A stretch of 59,548 nucleotides of DNA from Oscillospiraceae bacterium (GTDB lineage: Bacteria > Bacillota > Clostridia > Oscillospirales > Ruminococcaceae), in assembly GCA_021199335.1 (NCBI GenBank), contig JAJQIG010000017.1, positions 1 to 59,548 on the forward strand. Direction: 5' to 3'. Below the pieces are notes generated by a model. The model saw only the letters and a program-made list of their open reading frames with translations. It did not search any database and was not told where the DNA came from. Of the stretch, positions 48,945 through 58,232 are shown in pieces. Position numbers and translations under genes: made by a program. Each line of letters starts with the position of its first letter. Positions within the stretch are counted from its first letter, which is position 1.

Positions 48945-51314
48945 ATGAAAAAACAGATTATATCATCAATTATACTAAGCTCGATTATGCTTAGCCTTTG
49001 CGGATGCGGCGATTCCGAAAACACACAGACTGACAGCGGCGAAGGCGCACAGCTTCAGGCGGGGAATTCCGACAGCGACAGTGCGGAGCTTGCCGAAAGC
49101 GCTTCGGAGATCAGCGCACAGCAGGCGGAGATTGAATCTATGCTTAATATCGCCAACAATTCCGAGCTTACATGGAGCTATAACTCCGATAATGACGCTT
49201 GGGTTATGTCAATTGTATCTGCGGTGGCTTATCCCGAGCTTGCGGATTATCAGGGCGTATCCGTTGCGGTTCCGGGGGCATATATAAAGGGAATCGATAC
49301 GGACGGCGATGGAGCAGAGGACGTTACCGCCGAAAATTATTCCGATGCAGTGAACGGTACCCTTGTTATAGATAATTCAGCGTCGATAACCTCGGAAAAC
49401 GGACAGGTTTACACGGCGGCGACTGCTCCCGTAATAATCAATACGGGCGCGGCAGGCTATTCGGCACAGGAAAATCAGCAGGCGTCAACCTCGAACTGCG
49501 TAAACGGATATATCAATGTGGCTTGCGGAAACAGGGGAAAGCAGTCCACCGCAACCGATTCCGACGGAAACGAATATTACACAGGCGATGCGCCCGATTG
49601 CCTTGTCGATCAGAAAAATGCAATCCGATTTGTAAAATATAATATTTTGCTTGGGAATCTCCCCGGAAACACCGAATATTTTGTATCAACGGGCGGCTCG
49701 GGCGGCGGCGCTCATGCGTCAATGGTTGCGGCTACGTCAAACAACCCCGATTTTTATGCTTATGAGGCTTCTCAGGGGGCAGTGGGAGTTTACGAAACCT
49801 CCGACGGAAATTACAGCACAACAGTAACAATCAACGGCGTGAGCTGCGATATTTCGGACGGAGTATGGGGATGTGTGGCATATTCCGCAATCACTTCCCT
49901 TGCCGAGGCTGATATGGCTATGGCATTTGAATATAATCTTGATGCGGATTACAGCTTTAACACCGATTTTCAGGCGAAAATGGCTGAATATCTTTCGGAA
50001 GAATATATGACGTATATTAATTCCCAAAATCTTTCCGTTGAGGAATCCGCCGTGGGTTTCGACCTCAATCGTGACGGTGATACGGATGATACCGTTGAGC
50101 TTACAATTGAGTATGACGAGGAAAAATATGCCGAAACAAATGGCTATGGCGGAACGTATCTGACGCTTTATCTTGATGAGTTTGTTTCCAACCTCCAATG
50201 GTACGTTGATAATCTTGATTATGCGGAGGGTTGGACTTGGTTTAATTCCGACGGCAATGCGCTTACCGATGAGGAGGTTTCCGCAATGACTTCGGAGGAA
50301 AGGACGCTCGCTTTCATCGAGGGTAGATATTCAGGCGGTTCAAGCTCAAGAGGCGGCGGAATGAACGGAGGTAACTTCGGCGGCGAAATGCGCGGAGGCG
50401 GTTTCGGCGGAGGAATGGGAGATACGGGTATCGGCGGTCTTGCCGATGGAGAAGCTACTGATGGGGGAATGCCCAATGGGGAAATGCCCGATGGAATGAC
50501 AATGGGGAATTTACCCAACGGAGATGCGGCGGACAATGCAAGGCAGAATAAGAAGGCTGATGAAAACGTAACTTCGGGCATGGGCGATGAAGTCGGAACA
50601 CCCGATGCGGGAACAACTCAGGGGATAGGCAGTGGAGTTGATTCCTCAAATTACGGCAGCTTTGAAGAAATGCTTGCGGCATATGAAAGCGACATTGCTG
50701 CGGTTGAAGCGGGCGATGAATTTGGCAATAACCAGGTTGAATTATATGACCCATTGAATTACATCGGAGCGGATTCAACAGAAAATCCTACGTGGACACG
50801 CATATTAATGGGCGCTTCGGAGGGCGATATGTCGATGTTCTCATCGCTTAATCTGCAGATAGCGTGGCTTAATGCGGGAACGGATGCAAACATCGAATGG
50901 CAGTGGAACGGCGGACACGTTCCCTCCGAAATATTTGGGGAATCGCTCTCACTTTATATTGACGAGATGTACGGCAAATATGTTGACGGCGCAGCTTCGG
51001 TTGAAAAGCCCGCAGCCGAGCCACAGACGGCAAACGGAACGGCATCCGATGCCACGGGCACAGATATAAGCGGCTGGGTAACCCTTTCCGATGGCGGAAT
51101 CGTATCGTTCAGCCTTGCGGATGCCGCTTCATATCGAACATCGGGAGCAAGCAAGGCAATACCCGGGTTTGACACAATCGATTACGGTCAGGAAACCTAT
51201 GAATTCGGTGATTCCGAAAACGATGCAAGGCATTTTGATAAGTATGTCCTCAAGGTATTGCAGGAACATTCCGATGAGTTAAGCGGCTTGTTTAACGGGG
51301 GTTCTGCGGAATAA
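48945..51314 (+). CDS. secreted lipoprotein esterase related to subtype B tannases
   Basis: 789 residues, lipobox LSLCGC, Cys21. Blocks from the Lactobacillus plantarum tannase are recognisable: VAVPGAYIKG, TAAPVIINTGAAGY, GYINVACGNRGK, DQKNAIRFVKYN..LPGNTEYFVSTGGSGGG (nucleophile Ser about 252), EADMAMAFEYN, DPLNYI, GASEGDMSMF (Asp about 628) and WQWNGGHVPSE (His about 658), giving a plausible catalytic triad. It differs by an insert at about 464-530 rich in Gly and Met (GGGMNGG, MPNGEMPDGMTMGNLPNG). Substrate may be a gallate or hydroxycinnamate ester, or something else; I infer esterase, not the substrate. Confidence 0.75.
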   Translation: MKKQIISSIILSSIMLSLCGCGDSENTQTDSGEGAQLQAGNSDSDSAELAESASEISAQQAEIESMLNIANNSELTWSYNSDNDAWVMSIVSAVAYPELADYQGVSVAVPGAYIKGIDTDGDGAEDVTAENYSDAVNGTLVIDNSASITSENGQVYTAATAPVIINTGAAGYSAQENQQASTSNCVNGYINVACGNRGKQSTATDSDGNEYYTGDAPDCLVDQKNAIRFVKYNILLGNLPGNTEYFVSTGGSGGGAHASMVAATSNNPDFYAYEASQGAVGVYETSDGNYSTTVTINGVSCDISDGVWGCVAYSAITSLAEADMAMAFEYNLDADYSFNTDFQAKMAEYLSEEYMTYINSQNLSVEESAVGFDLNRDGDTDDTVELTIEYDEEKYAETNGYGGTYLTLYLDEFVSNLQWYVDNLDYAEGWTWFNSDGNALTDEEVSAMTSEERTLAFIEGRYSGGSSSRGGGMNGGNFGGEMRGGGFGGGMGDTGIGGLADGEATDGGMPNGEMPDGMTMGNLPNGDAADNARQNKKADENVTSGMGDEVGTPDAGTTQGIGSGVDSSNYGSFEEMLAAYESDIAAVEAGDEFGNNQVELYDPLNYIGADSTENPTWTRILMGASEGDMSMFSSLNLQIAWLNAGTDANIEWQWNGGHVPSEIFGESLSLYIDEMYGKYVDGAASVEKPAAEPQTANGTASDATGTDISGWVTLSDGGIVSFSLADAASYRTSGASKAIPGFDTIDYGQETYEFGDSENDARHFDKYVLKVLQEHSDELSGLFNGGSAE

Positions 51315-51350
51315 TCGCACTCTGTCTGATTTTTTAAGAGTAATCTAAGC

Positions 51351-51396
51351 AAAACGCCCATCGGTGGAAGTAAAATTCCTCCGATGGGTGTTTTTT
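51351..51396 (+). terminator. terminator after the esterase gene
   Basis: AAAACGCCCATCGGTGGAA pairs with TTCCTCCGATGGGTGTTTT with few mismatches and is followed by T6. Confidence 0.9.
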
Positions 51397-51494
51397 GTGG
51401 TGGGGCGGAGAACAGAACGGCACTGCAGATGTTGCCCCTGTTCTGTGTCCGAAGATAGTCCATCAATTTTTTTGAAAAAAATTTAAAAAAACAC

Positions 51495-51523
51495 TTGACA
51501 AACATATTCAAAGGTGATATAAT
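51495..51523 (+). promoter_or_regulatory. consensus promoter of tRNA-fMet
   Basis: TTGACA (51495-51500), 17 bases, TATAAT (51518-51523): perfect consensus, as expected for a stable RNA. Confidence 0.9.
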
Positions 51524-51560
51524 AATAAAGCATTCTTGATTGGGGCATGGAATTTTATAT

Positions 51561-51637
<77 letters not shown>

Positions 51638-51645
51638 CGTATAAT

Positions 51646-51677
51646 AGCCGTTTGATTCATTTCAGACGGCTGTTTTT
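51646..51677 (+). terminator. terminator of tRNA-fMet
   Basis: AGCCGTTTGA with TCAGACGGCT (one G-U pair), followed by GTTTTTG. Confidence 0.88.
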
Positions 51678-51757
51678 GTAATTTTTCGGTAAATCACTAA
51701 CATCCATAATTTGGAGCAGCAAATAACGCGTAACAGCGCGGCTCGAAAAATTGCTTC

Positions 51758-51776
51758 GCAAAATGTCAAGCTGACA
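51758..51776. repeat. small palindrome between tRNA and EamA gene
   Basis: AAATGTCA-AGC-TGACATTT, 8-bp perfect arms. No T-run; role unknown. Confidence 0.4.
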
Positions 51777-51789
51777 TTTCGGACAAACT

Positions 51790-51820
51790 AAAAGCGACCG
51801 TTTATACGATCGCTTTTTTT
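51790..51820. terminator. terminator at the end of the EamA gene
   Basis: AAAGCGA..CG and CG.TCGCTTT form a stem with one mismatch, A/T-rich on both sides, just past the EamA stop codon on the minus strand. Confidence 0.75.
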
Positions 51821-51825
51821 TACGC

Positions 51826-52731
51826 TTATTTTTGCGCTTCGGCTTGCTTTGTTCCCGTCAGCGCAAGGGTTACGGCGGAGCCGATTATAAGTATCATTCC
51901 CGCTATATCATAGCCTGTACATACAAAATTCAAAAAAAGAATGGATATTACCGATGAAATTACAGGCTCAATATTGCTAAGTACGCTTGCATGGGTCGAG
52001 CCGATAAGCTTTACCCCCGAAAGATACATTGTAAACGCAACAGCGCAGCCCAGCACCGCTGAAAGTATGATTATTATCCACACAAACGGCTTTATGACGT
52101 ATGAAGTGCGAAACGGCTGAAATGCAAAAGCCGAAACCGCTCCGCAGAGAATCATCGACCAGCCCTGTATAGGGGCGGAGCCGTATTTTGAAACCAGTTT
52201 AACGGGATAGATCGATGTAAAAGCAAGTGATGCGGCGCTTATCAATCCCCATATAAGGGCGGAAAGGGAAATGCTTAGGGAGGAAAAATCTCCGTGAAGT
52301 GAAAGGAGAATAAGCCCCGCAAGAGCCGCAAAAACACAGATAAAATCCGTTTTTGAGGGCATTTTTCCGTTAATTACAGCCATAGAAAAAAGAACCATTG
52401 ACGGGGAAAGATACTGGATAAGCGTCGCTATTGCCGCATTGGAATATTTTATTGCTTCAAGATAGGAAAACTGCATAAGAAAATTCATTGCGGAAAAAAG
52501 AACAAATGAAAGCGTATCCCTCCTGCTTTTTAAGATGCGGAGAATATCCTTTCCCGACTTCAATGCGCAAAATGCCGTAAGGATTACTCCCGCTATGAGC
52601 ATTCTTACGGTAATAAGCCAACCCGAGGTTACATCGGAATTGCTGTAAATAATCTGAACCGAAATCCCGATGAGCGCCCACAGCGTGGCGGCAACGAAAA
52701 CATACAAATAGCCCTTAAACCTATTGTGCAA
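51826..52731 (-). CDS. EamA/DMT-family transporter
   Basis: 301 residues, ten hydrophobic segments, two EamA repeats (LYVFVAATLWALIGI and LSALIWGLISAASLAFTS) with a C-terminal SNIEPVISSVISILFL, the usual DMT signature. DMT proteins export or import small metabolites, often amino acids; substrate unknown. The start is a TTG at 52731 with GGGTGAT upstream. It begins 21 nt behind the XRE-cupin regulator gene, so regulator and transporter are one unit. Confidence 0.9.
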   Translation of the reverse strand: MHNRFKGYLYVFVAATLWALIGISVQIIYSNSDVTSGWLITVRMLIAGVILTAFCALKSGKDILRILKSRRDTLSFVLFSAMNFLMQFSYLEAIKYSNAAIATLIQYLSPSMVLFSMAVINGKMPSKTDFICVFAALAGLILLSLHGDFSSLSISLSALIWGLISAASLAFTSIYPVKLVSKYGSAPIQGWSMILCGAVSAFAFQPFRTSYVIKPFVWIIIILSAVLGCAVAFTMYLSGVKLIGSTHASVLSNIEPVISSVISILFLNFVCTGYDIAGMILIIGSAVTLALTGTKQAEAQK

Positions 52732-52752
52732 GCTATCACCCGCTTAGTATAC

Positions 52753-53313
52753 TTATTTTTTCTCGGGAAGAAAAACGCAAAGACAATGCACCTTTTGATT
52801 GCCGAGATTTATGTATTTATGTGAATGATCCGTTCTGAACATAAAAATTTCGTCCTGTTCAATCTCCTGCTTTATATCGTCCGTTTCAACAAGAACCCTT
52901 CCGTCCATAACCGCAAGATATTCAACGGTGCCCTCTCCGTGTCCTCCGCTTACATATACTCCGCCCGCTTCAATGTCTATGCGGTATAATTCAAAGGTGC
53001 GGTTGTCCTCATAGGGCAGGCAGGTGCGGATTTCATATTGTCCCGCTATTTCCTTTGTGGGCAAAAGCTCAGGTATTTTTATAAGGTAGGAATCTACGGG
53101 AGGCTTGGCAAGAAGCTCCCCGATTTCTATTCTCATTCCGCTGGCAATTTTACCGAGAACGCTTATAGACGGGTTCGCCTCGCCCTTCTCTATTTGGTGG
53201 AGCATACTTTTGCTTACACCTGTCTGCTCCGAAACAGCGTCAAGGCTCATGCCCCTGGATGTCCTTATCCTGCTGAAATTCATGGAAATATTTTGCGAAA
53301 GATAATCTGTCAT
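52753..53313 (-). CDS. XRE-family regulator with cupin domain
   Basis: 186 residues: HTH (NFSRIRTSRGMSLDAVSEQTGVSKSMLHQIEKGEANPSISVLGKIA) then a cupin barrel (GGVYVSGGHGEGTVEYLAVMDGRVLVET, FRTDHSHKYINLG) that likely binds a small ligand. Such regulators usually control an adjacent transporter or metabolic gene, here the EamA transporter. ATG 53313 is preferred over a TTG four codons upstream, since the AAGGAG abuts the TTG. Confidence 0.9.
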   Translation of the reverse strand: MTDYLSQNISMNFSRIRTSRGMSLDAVSEQTGVSKSMLHQIEKGEANPSISVLGKIASGMRIEIGELLAKPPVDSYLIKIPELLPTKEIAGQYEIRTCLPYEDNRTFELYRIDIEAGGVYVSGGHGEGTVEYLAVMDGRVLVETDDIKQEIEQDEIFMFRTDHSHKYINLGNQKVHCLCVFLPEKK

Positions 53314-53330
53314 TTGCCTTTTCAACTCCT

Positions 53331-53356
53331 TGAGGATGCGCCGAATAAAGCGTTAT
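53331..53356. repeat. short palindromic element in the XRE-cupin leader
   Basis: GGATGCGCCGAATAA followed by TTATTCAGCG can fold (CGCCGAATAA/TTATTCAGCG, one mismatch). The 12-mer GGATGCGCCGAA is identical to the edge of the glmS leader palindrome at 4901-4912, in the same orientation relative to the gene. Confidence 0.5.
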
Positions 53357-53377
53357 TCAGCGTTCACTTTTTGGTTC

Positions 53378-53407
53378 ATTTTATCACACAGATACCGTCC
53401 TTGTCAA
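53378..53407 (-). promoter_or_regulatory. promoter of the XRE-cupin/EamA unit
   Basis: Minus strand TTGACA (53407-53402) and TAAAAT (53383-53378), spacing 18. The -35 begins directly where the upstream terminator ends. Confidence 0.8.
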
Positions 53408-53435
53408 CAAAAAGCAGGAATTTTTCACTCCTGCT
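53407..53435 (-). terminator. terminator of the ABC-aminotransferase-ADH operon
   Basis: Minus strand stem AGCAGGA (53435-53429) and TCCTGCT (53419-53413) with a 9-nt loop, then T5. Confidence 0.88.
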
Positions 53436-53475
53436 CCTTGCTTGTGCAAAATCTATTAAGTCTAATATCCGTTTT

Positions 53476-54609
53476 TTAAACAGCCGCCCTGTAAATTTCC
53501 TCAATCTCTTTTTTACCGAAAACTACAGGCGCATTTGCGAGATTTCCTGCCGAAATTTTCATGCAGTTCTCTGTCATCCAAGGAATGTCCTCCTCAGTTA
53601 TTCCAAGCTCGCCGAGGGTTACGTTAAGCTCAATGTCAACGAGGAATTTCCTTATTGAATCGGCGCAGTCCTTTTCGTCCCTGCCGCCGAGCATTGCTGA
53701 AATTTCGGCGAATTTATCGGGCAGAGCGGGCGCAAGCCTTTCAACGATAATCGGGGTAAGCGCCGCAAGTCCTCTGCCGTGAACTATGTTTTTCAGCCCC
53801 GAAGCGGGATGCTCCATTCCGTGGCCTGCCGAAACACCCGCCGCACCGATAACCATTCCGCCCAGGGTAGCTCCGAGGGTAACTGCATCCCATGCATCAT
53901 CATCGGAGTAATCCCTCATCAGCTTGGGAAGATTTTTCGTTATAAGTTCGAGCGCGCATTTTGCCTGCATATCAGTCATGGGATTCGCCTTTTTGGAGGT
54001 GTACGCTTCAAGGGCGTGTGTGAAAGCGTCAAATCCAACAGATGAAAGAACGCTCTTTGGCATGGTCTTCATAAGCTCCGGGTCGATTATGGATGCCTTT
54101 GCGAGTACTATTGTTGTGTAAAGAGCCTTTTTATCGTTTGTTTCGGGATTTGTGAATACAGCAATCTGATTTCCCTCGCTGCCTGTTCCGCAGGTTGTCG
54201 GAACAAGGACTATGGGAAGTGCGGAGGTTCCCTTTTTTCTCCCGAAAATATAATCGGAAATATCGCCCTCATTAACGCAGCAGAACGCAATGCCCTTTGC
54301 CGCATCCATGATTGAACCTCCTCCAAGGCCCAGGATAACATCGCAGCCTTCAGCCTTCGCAAATGCCGCACCCTCATAAACTGTCAGTGTAAGGGGATTT
54401 TGTGTAACCTTATCAAAAACGGCATATTCAATTCCTGAAGCCTTTAGCAGAGCTATGGTGCGGTCCAAAAGTCCCGAACGCTTTGTGCTGCCTGTTCCCG
54501 TTACAATAAGTGCCTTTTTTCCGTATTGCCCGCAGACATTGCCCACGGTTTCAATTTTATTTCTGCCGAAAATAAGATTAACGGGCAGAGAATAGTCAAA
54601 GCTTATCAT
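53476..54609 (-). CDS. iron-containing alcohol dehydrogenase
   Basis: Group III NAD(P)-dependent alcohol dehydrogenase, 377 residues. NAD site LGLGGGSIMDAAKGIAF, metal-binding PTTCGTGSEGNQ, DAFTHALEAYTS and AGVSAGHGMEHPASGLKNIVHGRGLAAL with the expected His/Asp ligands. Close in type to butanol and 4-hydroxybutyrate dehydrogenases, so it would reduce an aldehyde or semialdehyde. It lies 37 nt behind the aminotransferase and ends the operon. Confidence 0.9.
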   Translation of the reverse strand: MISFDYSLPVNLIFGRNKIETVGNVCGQYGKKALIVTGTGSTKRSGLLDRTIALLKASGIEYAVFDKVTQNPLTLTVYEGAAFAKAEGCDVILGLGGGSIMDAAKGIAFCCVNEGDISDYIFGRKKGTSALPIVLVPTTCGTGSEGNQIAVFTNPETNDKKALYTTIVLAKASIIDPELMKTMPKSVLSSVGFDAFTHALEAYTSKKANPMTDMQAKCALELITKNLPKLMRDYSDDDAWDAVTLGATLGGMVIGAAGVSAGHGMEHPASGLKNIVHGRGLAALTPIIVERLAPALPDKFAEISAMLGGRDEKDCADSIRKFLVDIELNVTLGELGITEEDIPWMTENCMKISAGNLANAPVVFGKKEIEEIYRAAV

Positions 54610-54646
54610 AAATTATCCTTCCTGTAAAAACGAAGCGGCGCAGCTG

Positions 54647-55864
54647 TTACTTTAGTGATTTAACCGCATCGGCAATAATGTCGGCAGCCTTGTCGCAGTC
54701 GGCTTCCGTAAGAATAAGTGGGGGAACCATTCTGATAATGCTTGAACCGATAGCCGTCAAAAGCAGCTTTCTGTCAAGGCAGGCGTGCTTTACATCAACG
54801 GAGCTTATTCCGTCCTCAAATTCAACGCCGACAAGGAGTCCAAGTCCCCTTACTTCCTTTACGCAGGGTACCTTTTCCCTTAGCTTTTCCATAAAATATT
54901 TGCCCATTTTCTTTGCGTTTCCCGCAAGATCCCTGTCAAGCAGCTCCCCAATCTGGGCAAGAGCTGCGGCGCAGGCAATCGGGTGACCGCTGTAGGTGCT
55001 TCCGTGGGAACCTGCCGTGAATGCGCTTGCGGCATCGTTCGTTGCGCATACAGCGCCGATAGGCATTCCGCCGCCCATAGCCTTTGCCATGGAAACAATA
55101 TCGGGCTTTACGCCATAGTTCATGAACGCCATAACCTCTCCCGTTCTGCACCAGCCTGTCTGTACCTCGTCAAGGCAGAGAAGCAGACCCTTTTCATCGC
55201 AGAGCCTGCGAAGTCCCGTCATAAACTCCTGAGTTGCGGGATGAACTCCGCCCTCGCCCTGAACGGGCTCAACCATAATTGCAATGGTGTTTTCCGAAAC
55301 GGCATCCTCAAATGATTTAAGGTTGTTAAATTCCGCATACTTGAAACCGGGGGTTAAATCTCCGAAGCCGTTATGTATAGCCGAACCGGGCTGACCTGTC
55401 GCAGTCATTGAACCGAAGGTTCTTCCGTGGAAGCCCATTTTTGCGGTGATTATCTCATACCTGTGGGGACCGTATTTGTCAACGCCGTATTTTCTCGCCA
55501 TTTTTATCATGGCTTCGTTTGCTTCCGTTCCTGAGTTCTGGTAGTAAATCTTATCCATACCGATAGTGGTGCAGATTTTTTCGGCAAGGAGAGCTTGGGG
55601 AATTGTGTAGGGATAGTTAAAGGTGTGGATAAGGTCCTCCGCCTGGTCCTTTATAGCCGCAACAACCTTTTCGTTGCAGTTACCTGCGCTGTTTACCGCA
55701 ATTCCTGCGTAAAAGTCCAGGTATGCTTCACCCTTTTCATCATAAATGTACATATCCTTTGCGGTTTCTGCAAGTAAATCGAACCTCTCATAGGTTTCAA
55801 TCATATACTTGCTGACAAGACCTTTAATGTCTTCCTTTGTAAGACCCGTATCTTTAAGTTTCAT
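54647..55864 (-). CDS. class III PLP-dependent aminotransferase (ArgD/GabT-like)
   Basis: 405 residues, fold type I. NSGTEANEAMIKMARKYG, GFHGRTFGSMTATGQ, EPVQGEGGVHP, LCLDEVQTGWCRTG and SMAKAMGGGMPIGA (PLP Lys) are complete. ArgD-like features (FGDLTPGFKYAEFNNL) suggest acetylornithine aminotransferase, but the context with an alcohol dehydrogenase and no arg genes fits an omega-amino acid transaminase equally well. ATG 55864 has GGAGG about 10 nt upstream. Confidence 0.88.
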   Translation of the reverse strand: MKLKDTGLTKEDIKGLVSKYMIETYERFDLLAETAKDMYIYDEKGEAYLDFYAGIAVNSAGNCNEKVVAAIKDQAEDLIHTFNYPYTIPQALLAEKICTTIGMDKIYYQNSGTEANEAMIKMARKYGVDKYGPHRYEIITAKMGFHGRTFGSMTATGQPGSAIHNGFGDLTPGFKYAEFNNLKSFEDAVSENTIAIMVEPVQGEGGVHPATQEFMTGLRRLCDEKGLLLCLDEVQTGWCRTGEVMAFMNYGVKPDIVSMAKAMGGGMPIGAVCATNDAASAFTAGSHGSTYSGHPIACAAALAQIGELLDRDLAGNAKKMGKYFMEKLREKVPCVKEVRGLGLLVGVEFEDGISSVDVKHACLDRKLLLTAIGSSIIRMVPPLILTEADCDKAADIIADAVKSLK

Positions 55865-55942
55865 TTGAAATTACCTCCATATAAATCAGCGCATCGGCTG
55901 AAATTTTCATAAGTTCTGCGTGAATTTGGCAGGAAACTGCGG

Positions 55943-56584
55943 CTACTCTATGCTAAGATCCTTTTTCTTCAAATCAACATAATCGCATATAATCCTAACG
56001 CAGTTTTCAATGCCGATTTTTTCGCTGTTAAGGGTCATATCGTAGTTTATGGGATTTGTCCAGTAGTTCCCTTTGGTATAATATTTGTAATAATCCGCAC
56101 GGAATTTGTCCGTATGAGCAATTGTTGCTGCGGCAACCTCTTCGGTGACGCCCATATTTGCCATTGTTCTTTTAAGGCAGAAGTCACGGGGAGCTTCTAC
56201 GTAAATGCTTATGACGTTATCCCGCCCCCTGAGTATCCAGTCGGCGCATTTTCCTACAATAACGCAGGATTGGGTGTCGGCAAGCTCCTCTATGATTTTG
56301 CGCTGATATTCAAACAGCGTTTCGTCCGATACAAATTTTTCGTTATGCGCAATGTAATGCGTTGCCCTCGGAAGACCCTTTAGGAACGCCGCAAAGCCGC
56401 CCTTATCCCTGATTTTTTCATTTACCTCGTTGAATAAGGATTCGTCAAGCCCGCTCATCTGGGATGCAAGAGTAAGTATTCTGTTTTCATAGCAGGATAC
56501 CCCCATTTGCTTTGCAACCTTTGAAGCGATTTCCTTTCCGCCTGTTCCGAAGCCTCTTGCAACGGTAACTATAATATTGTTCAT
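55943..56584 (-). CDS. cytidylate kinase-like family protein
   Basis: 213 residues of the cytidylate kinase-like (PF13189-type) family. ARGFGTGGKEIASKVAKQMG is the P-loop, in which the usual GxGK(S/T) is replaced by GTGGKEI; CVIVGKCADWILR and the C-terminal YDMTLNSEKIGIENCVRII follow. Members are not true CMP kinases and their role is unknown; many sit beside transporters. It lies 78 nt upstream of the aminotransferase and 20 nt downstream of the ATPase. Confidence 0.85.
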   Translation of the reverse strand: MNNIIVTVARGFGTGGKEIASKVAKQMGVSCYENRILTLASQMSGLDESLFNEVNEKIRDKGGFAAFLKGLPRATHYIAHNEKFVSDETLFEYQRKIIEELADTQSCVIVGKCADWILRGRDNVISIYVEAPRDFCLKRTMANMGVTEEVAAATIAHTDKFRADYYKYYTKGNYWTNPINYDMTLNSEKIGIENCVRIICDYVDLKKKDLSIE

Positions 56585-56604
56585 TCTGTGTCACTCCCAT
56601 TAAA

Positions 56605-57354
56605 TCAGCCTGCAATAAATCTGCTTAAAAATTCCCTTGTACGGGGATTTTTGGGGTTGGAGAAAAGCTGTGACGGGGGCGCATCCTCAACGATATATCC
56701 CTTATCCATAAATATCGTCCTTGTCGATACATCCCTTGCGAAAGCCATTTCGTGGGTAACTATTATCATGGTAAGGCCCGTTTTTGCAAGTCCCTTCATA
56801 ACGTTAAGAACATCTCCAACCATTTCGGGGTCAAGCGCCGATGTAGGCTCATCGAAAAGCAGAACCTCGGGATTCATGCAGAGAGCGCGAGCGATAGCAA
56901 CACGCTGCTTCTGACCGCCCGAAAGCTGTGACGGCTTTGCGTTTATGTAGGGAGCCATACCAACCTCCTTAAGATGAGCGATTGCCCTGCCAAACGCCTC
57001 CTGCTTTGATACATGAAGCACGGACGTTGCCGCAACCATACAATTCTTGAGGACAGTCATATTGTCGAAGAGATTAAAGGATTGGAAAACCATTCCCACC
57101 TGTGAGCGATATTTATTGACCTCACGCTGCTTATCCTTTATTTCCTTTCCGTTGAAAAATATTTTTCCGTCAGTCTGCTTTTCAAGCTTGTTTATGCAGC
57201 GAAGCAGGGTTGATTTGCCTGAACCCGAAGAACCGACAATGCATATAACCTCGCCCTTGCTTACTGAAAAATCTATTTTTCTCAGCACCTGATGCTCGCC
57301 GAAGGATTTGCTGAGATCACGTATCTCGATAACATTTGTTGTTTTTTCGGACAT
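56605..57354 (-). CDS. amino acid ABC transporter ATPase
   Basis: 249 residues. Walker [15 protein letters not shown] loop VFQSFNLF, signature [15 protein letters not shown], Walker [13 protein letters not shown] and switch His IVTHEM are complete, with the polar amino acid (GlnQ/HisP) subfamily pattern. ATG 57354 is chosen over an in-frame extension because GAGGGGG lies upstream. It is 16 nt behind the permease stop. Confidence 0.95.
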   Translation of the reverse strand: MSEKTTNVIEIRDLSKSFGEHQVLRKIDFSVSKGEVICIVGSSGSGKSTLLRCINKLEKQTDGKIFFNGKEIKDKQREVNKYRSQVGMVFQSFNLFDNMTVLKNCMVAATSVLHVSKQEAFGRAIAHLKEVGMAPYINAKPSQLSGGQKQRVAIARALCMNPEVLLFDEPTSALDPEMVGDVLNVMKGLAKTGLTMIIVTHEMAFARDVSTRTIFMDKGYIVEDAPPSQLFSNPKNPRTREFLSRFIAG

Positions 57355-57370
57355 AACGACCCCCTCTTTC

Positions 57371-58126
57371 TTACTTGCCATCTTCCATATATTCTACAGC
57401 AAGAACATAGTCCTTCTTGCCTGCAATCTTCTTTTCGATAAATGTAAACAGTCTTGTAAATACAAAGCAAAGCACAAGATAGATAACAGCAATTACAAGA
57501 TATGCCTCAAAGTACTTGTAATAGGTTCCGCCTGCGGTCTTAGCGACAAGGAATAGCTCCGAAACGCCTATAACATTAAGGACGGAAGTCATTTTAAGGT
57601 TTGTGAGGAATGTATTTGCCATTTCGGGAATAATATTTTTAAACGCTTGGGGGAGGACTACCTTAAACATGGTGAGCAAGGGCGACATACCCAGCGACCA
57701 TGCGCCTTCCTTCTGACCTCGGTCTATTGACTTTATTCCCGCTCTTACGGTTTCAGCCATGTAAGCTCCCGTGTTGAGTACGGTTACAAGGATACCTGCG
57801 AAGATTGGACCTATTTCCACGCCCGCCTGACGAAGACCGTAATAAACAATCATTCCCTGAACAATCATAGGCGTGCCTCTGAACAGCTCAACATAAATGG
57901 CGCAGATGATTTTAAAAAACTTGATGATACCCTTTTTTAGGATAAAATCCTCCTTGTTTATTGAAATATCCTGAATAATGCCTACCACATATCCGAGGAC
58001 GAAACCCAAAATTGTTCCCACTACAGCGACATAAAGAGTTATCTTTGTGCCGTCAAGAAACATACCTGCGTACTTTGTTGCAAGAAAAACTATCCATTCA
58101 AACATATTGCTTGGAGTATCAGTCAT
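57371..58126 (-). CDS. amino acid ABC transporter permease
   Basis: 251 residues, His/Glu/Gln/Arg-type permease (HEAA family) with about five membrane segments. [22 protein letters not shown] and [24 protein letters not shown] (EAA loop contacting the ATPase) are diagnostic. ATG 58126 with GGGAGGTG upstream is preferred over an in-frame upstream start at 58165 inside the intergenic hairpin. Only one permease gene, so a homodimer is expected. Confidence 0.95.
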   Translation of the reverse strand: MTDTPSNMFEWIVFLATKYAGMFLDGTKITLYVAVVGTILGFVLGYVVGIIQDISINKEDFILKKGIIKFFKIICAIYVELFRGTPMIVQGMIVYYGLRQAGVEIGPIFAGILVTVLNTGAYMAETVRAGIKSIDRGQKEGAWSLGMSPLLTMFKVVLPQAFKNIIPEMANTFLTNLKMTSVLNVIGVSELFLVAKTAGGTYYKYFEAYLVIAVIYLVLCFVFTRLFTFIEKKIAGKKDYVLAVEYMEDGK

Positions 58127-58150
58127 AAGAACACCTCCCGAGAAAAGATA

Positions 58151-58180
58151 CTGTGCCGATGCCAATTTTCATCGGCACAG
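58151..58180 (-). promoter_or_regulatory. intercistronic hairpin between the binding protein and permease genes
   Basis: Perfect 11-bp stem CTGTGCCGATG/CATCGGCACAG with an 8-nt loop, followed on the minus strand by TATCTTTTC. As in other ABC operons it likely protects the upstream mRNA or partly terminates, so more binding protein than permease is made. Confidence 0.75.
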
Positions 58181-58232
58181 AAGTGTTTGTTGCCAAGGAA
58201 ACGCTGATTTCAGCATTGCCCGACGTATTTTA

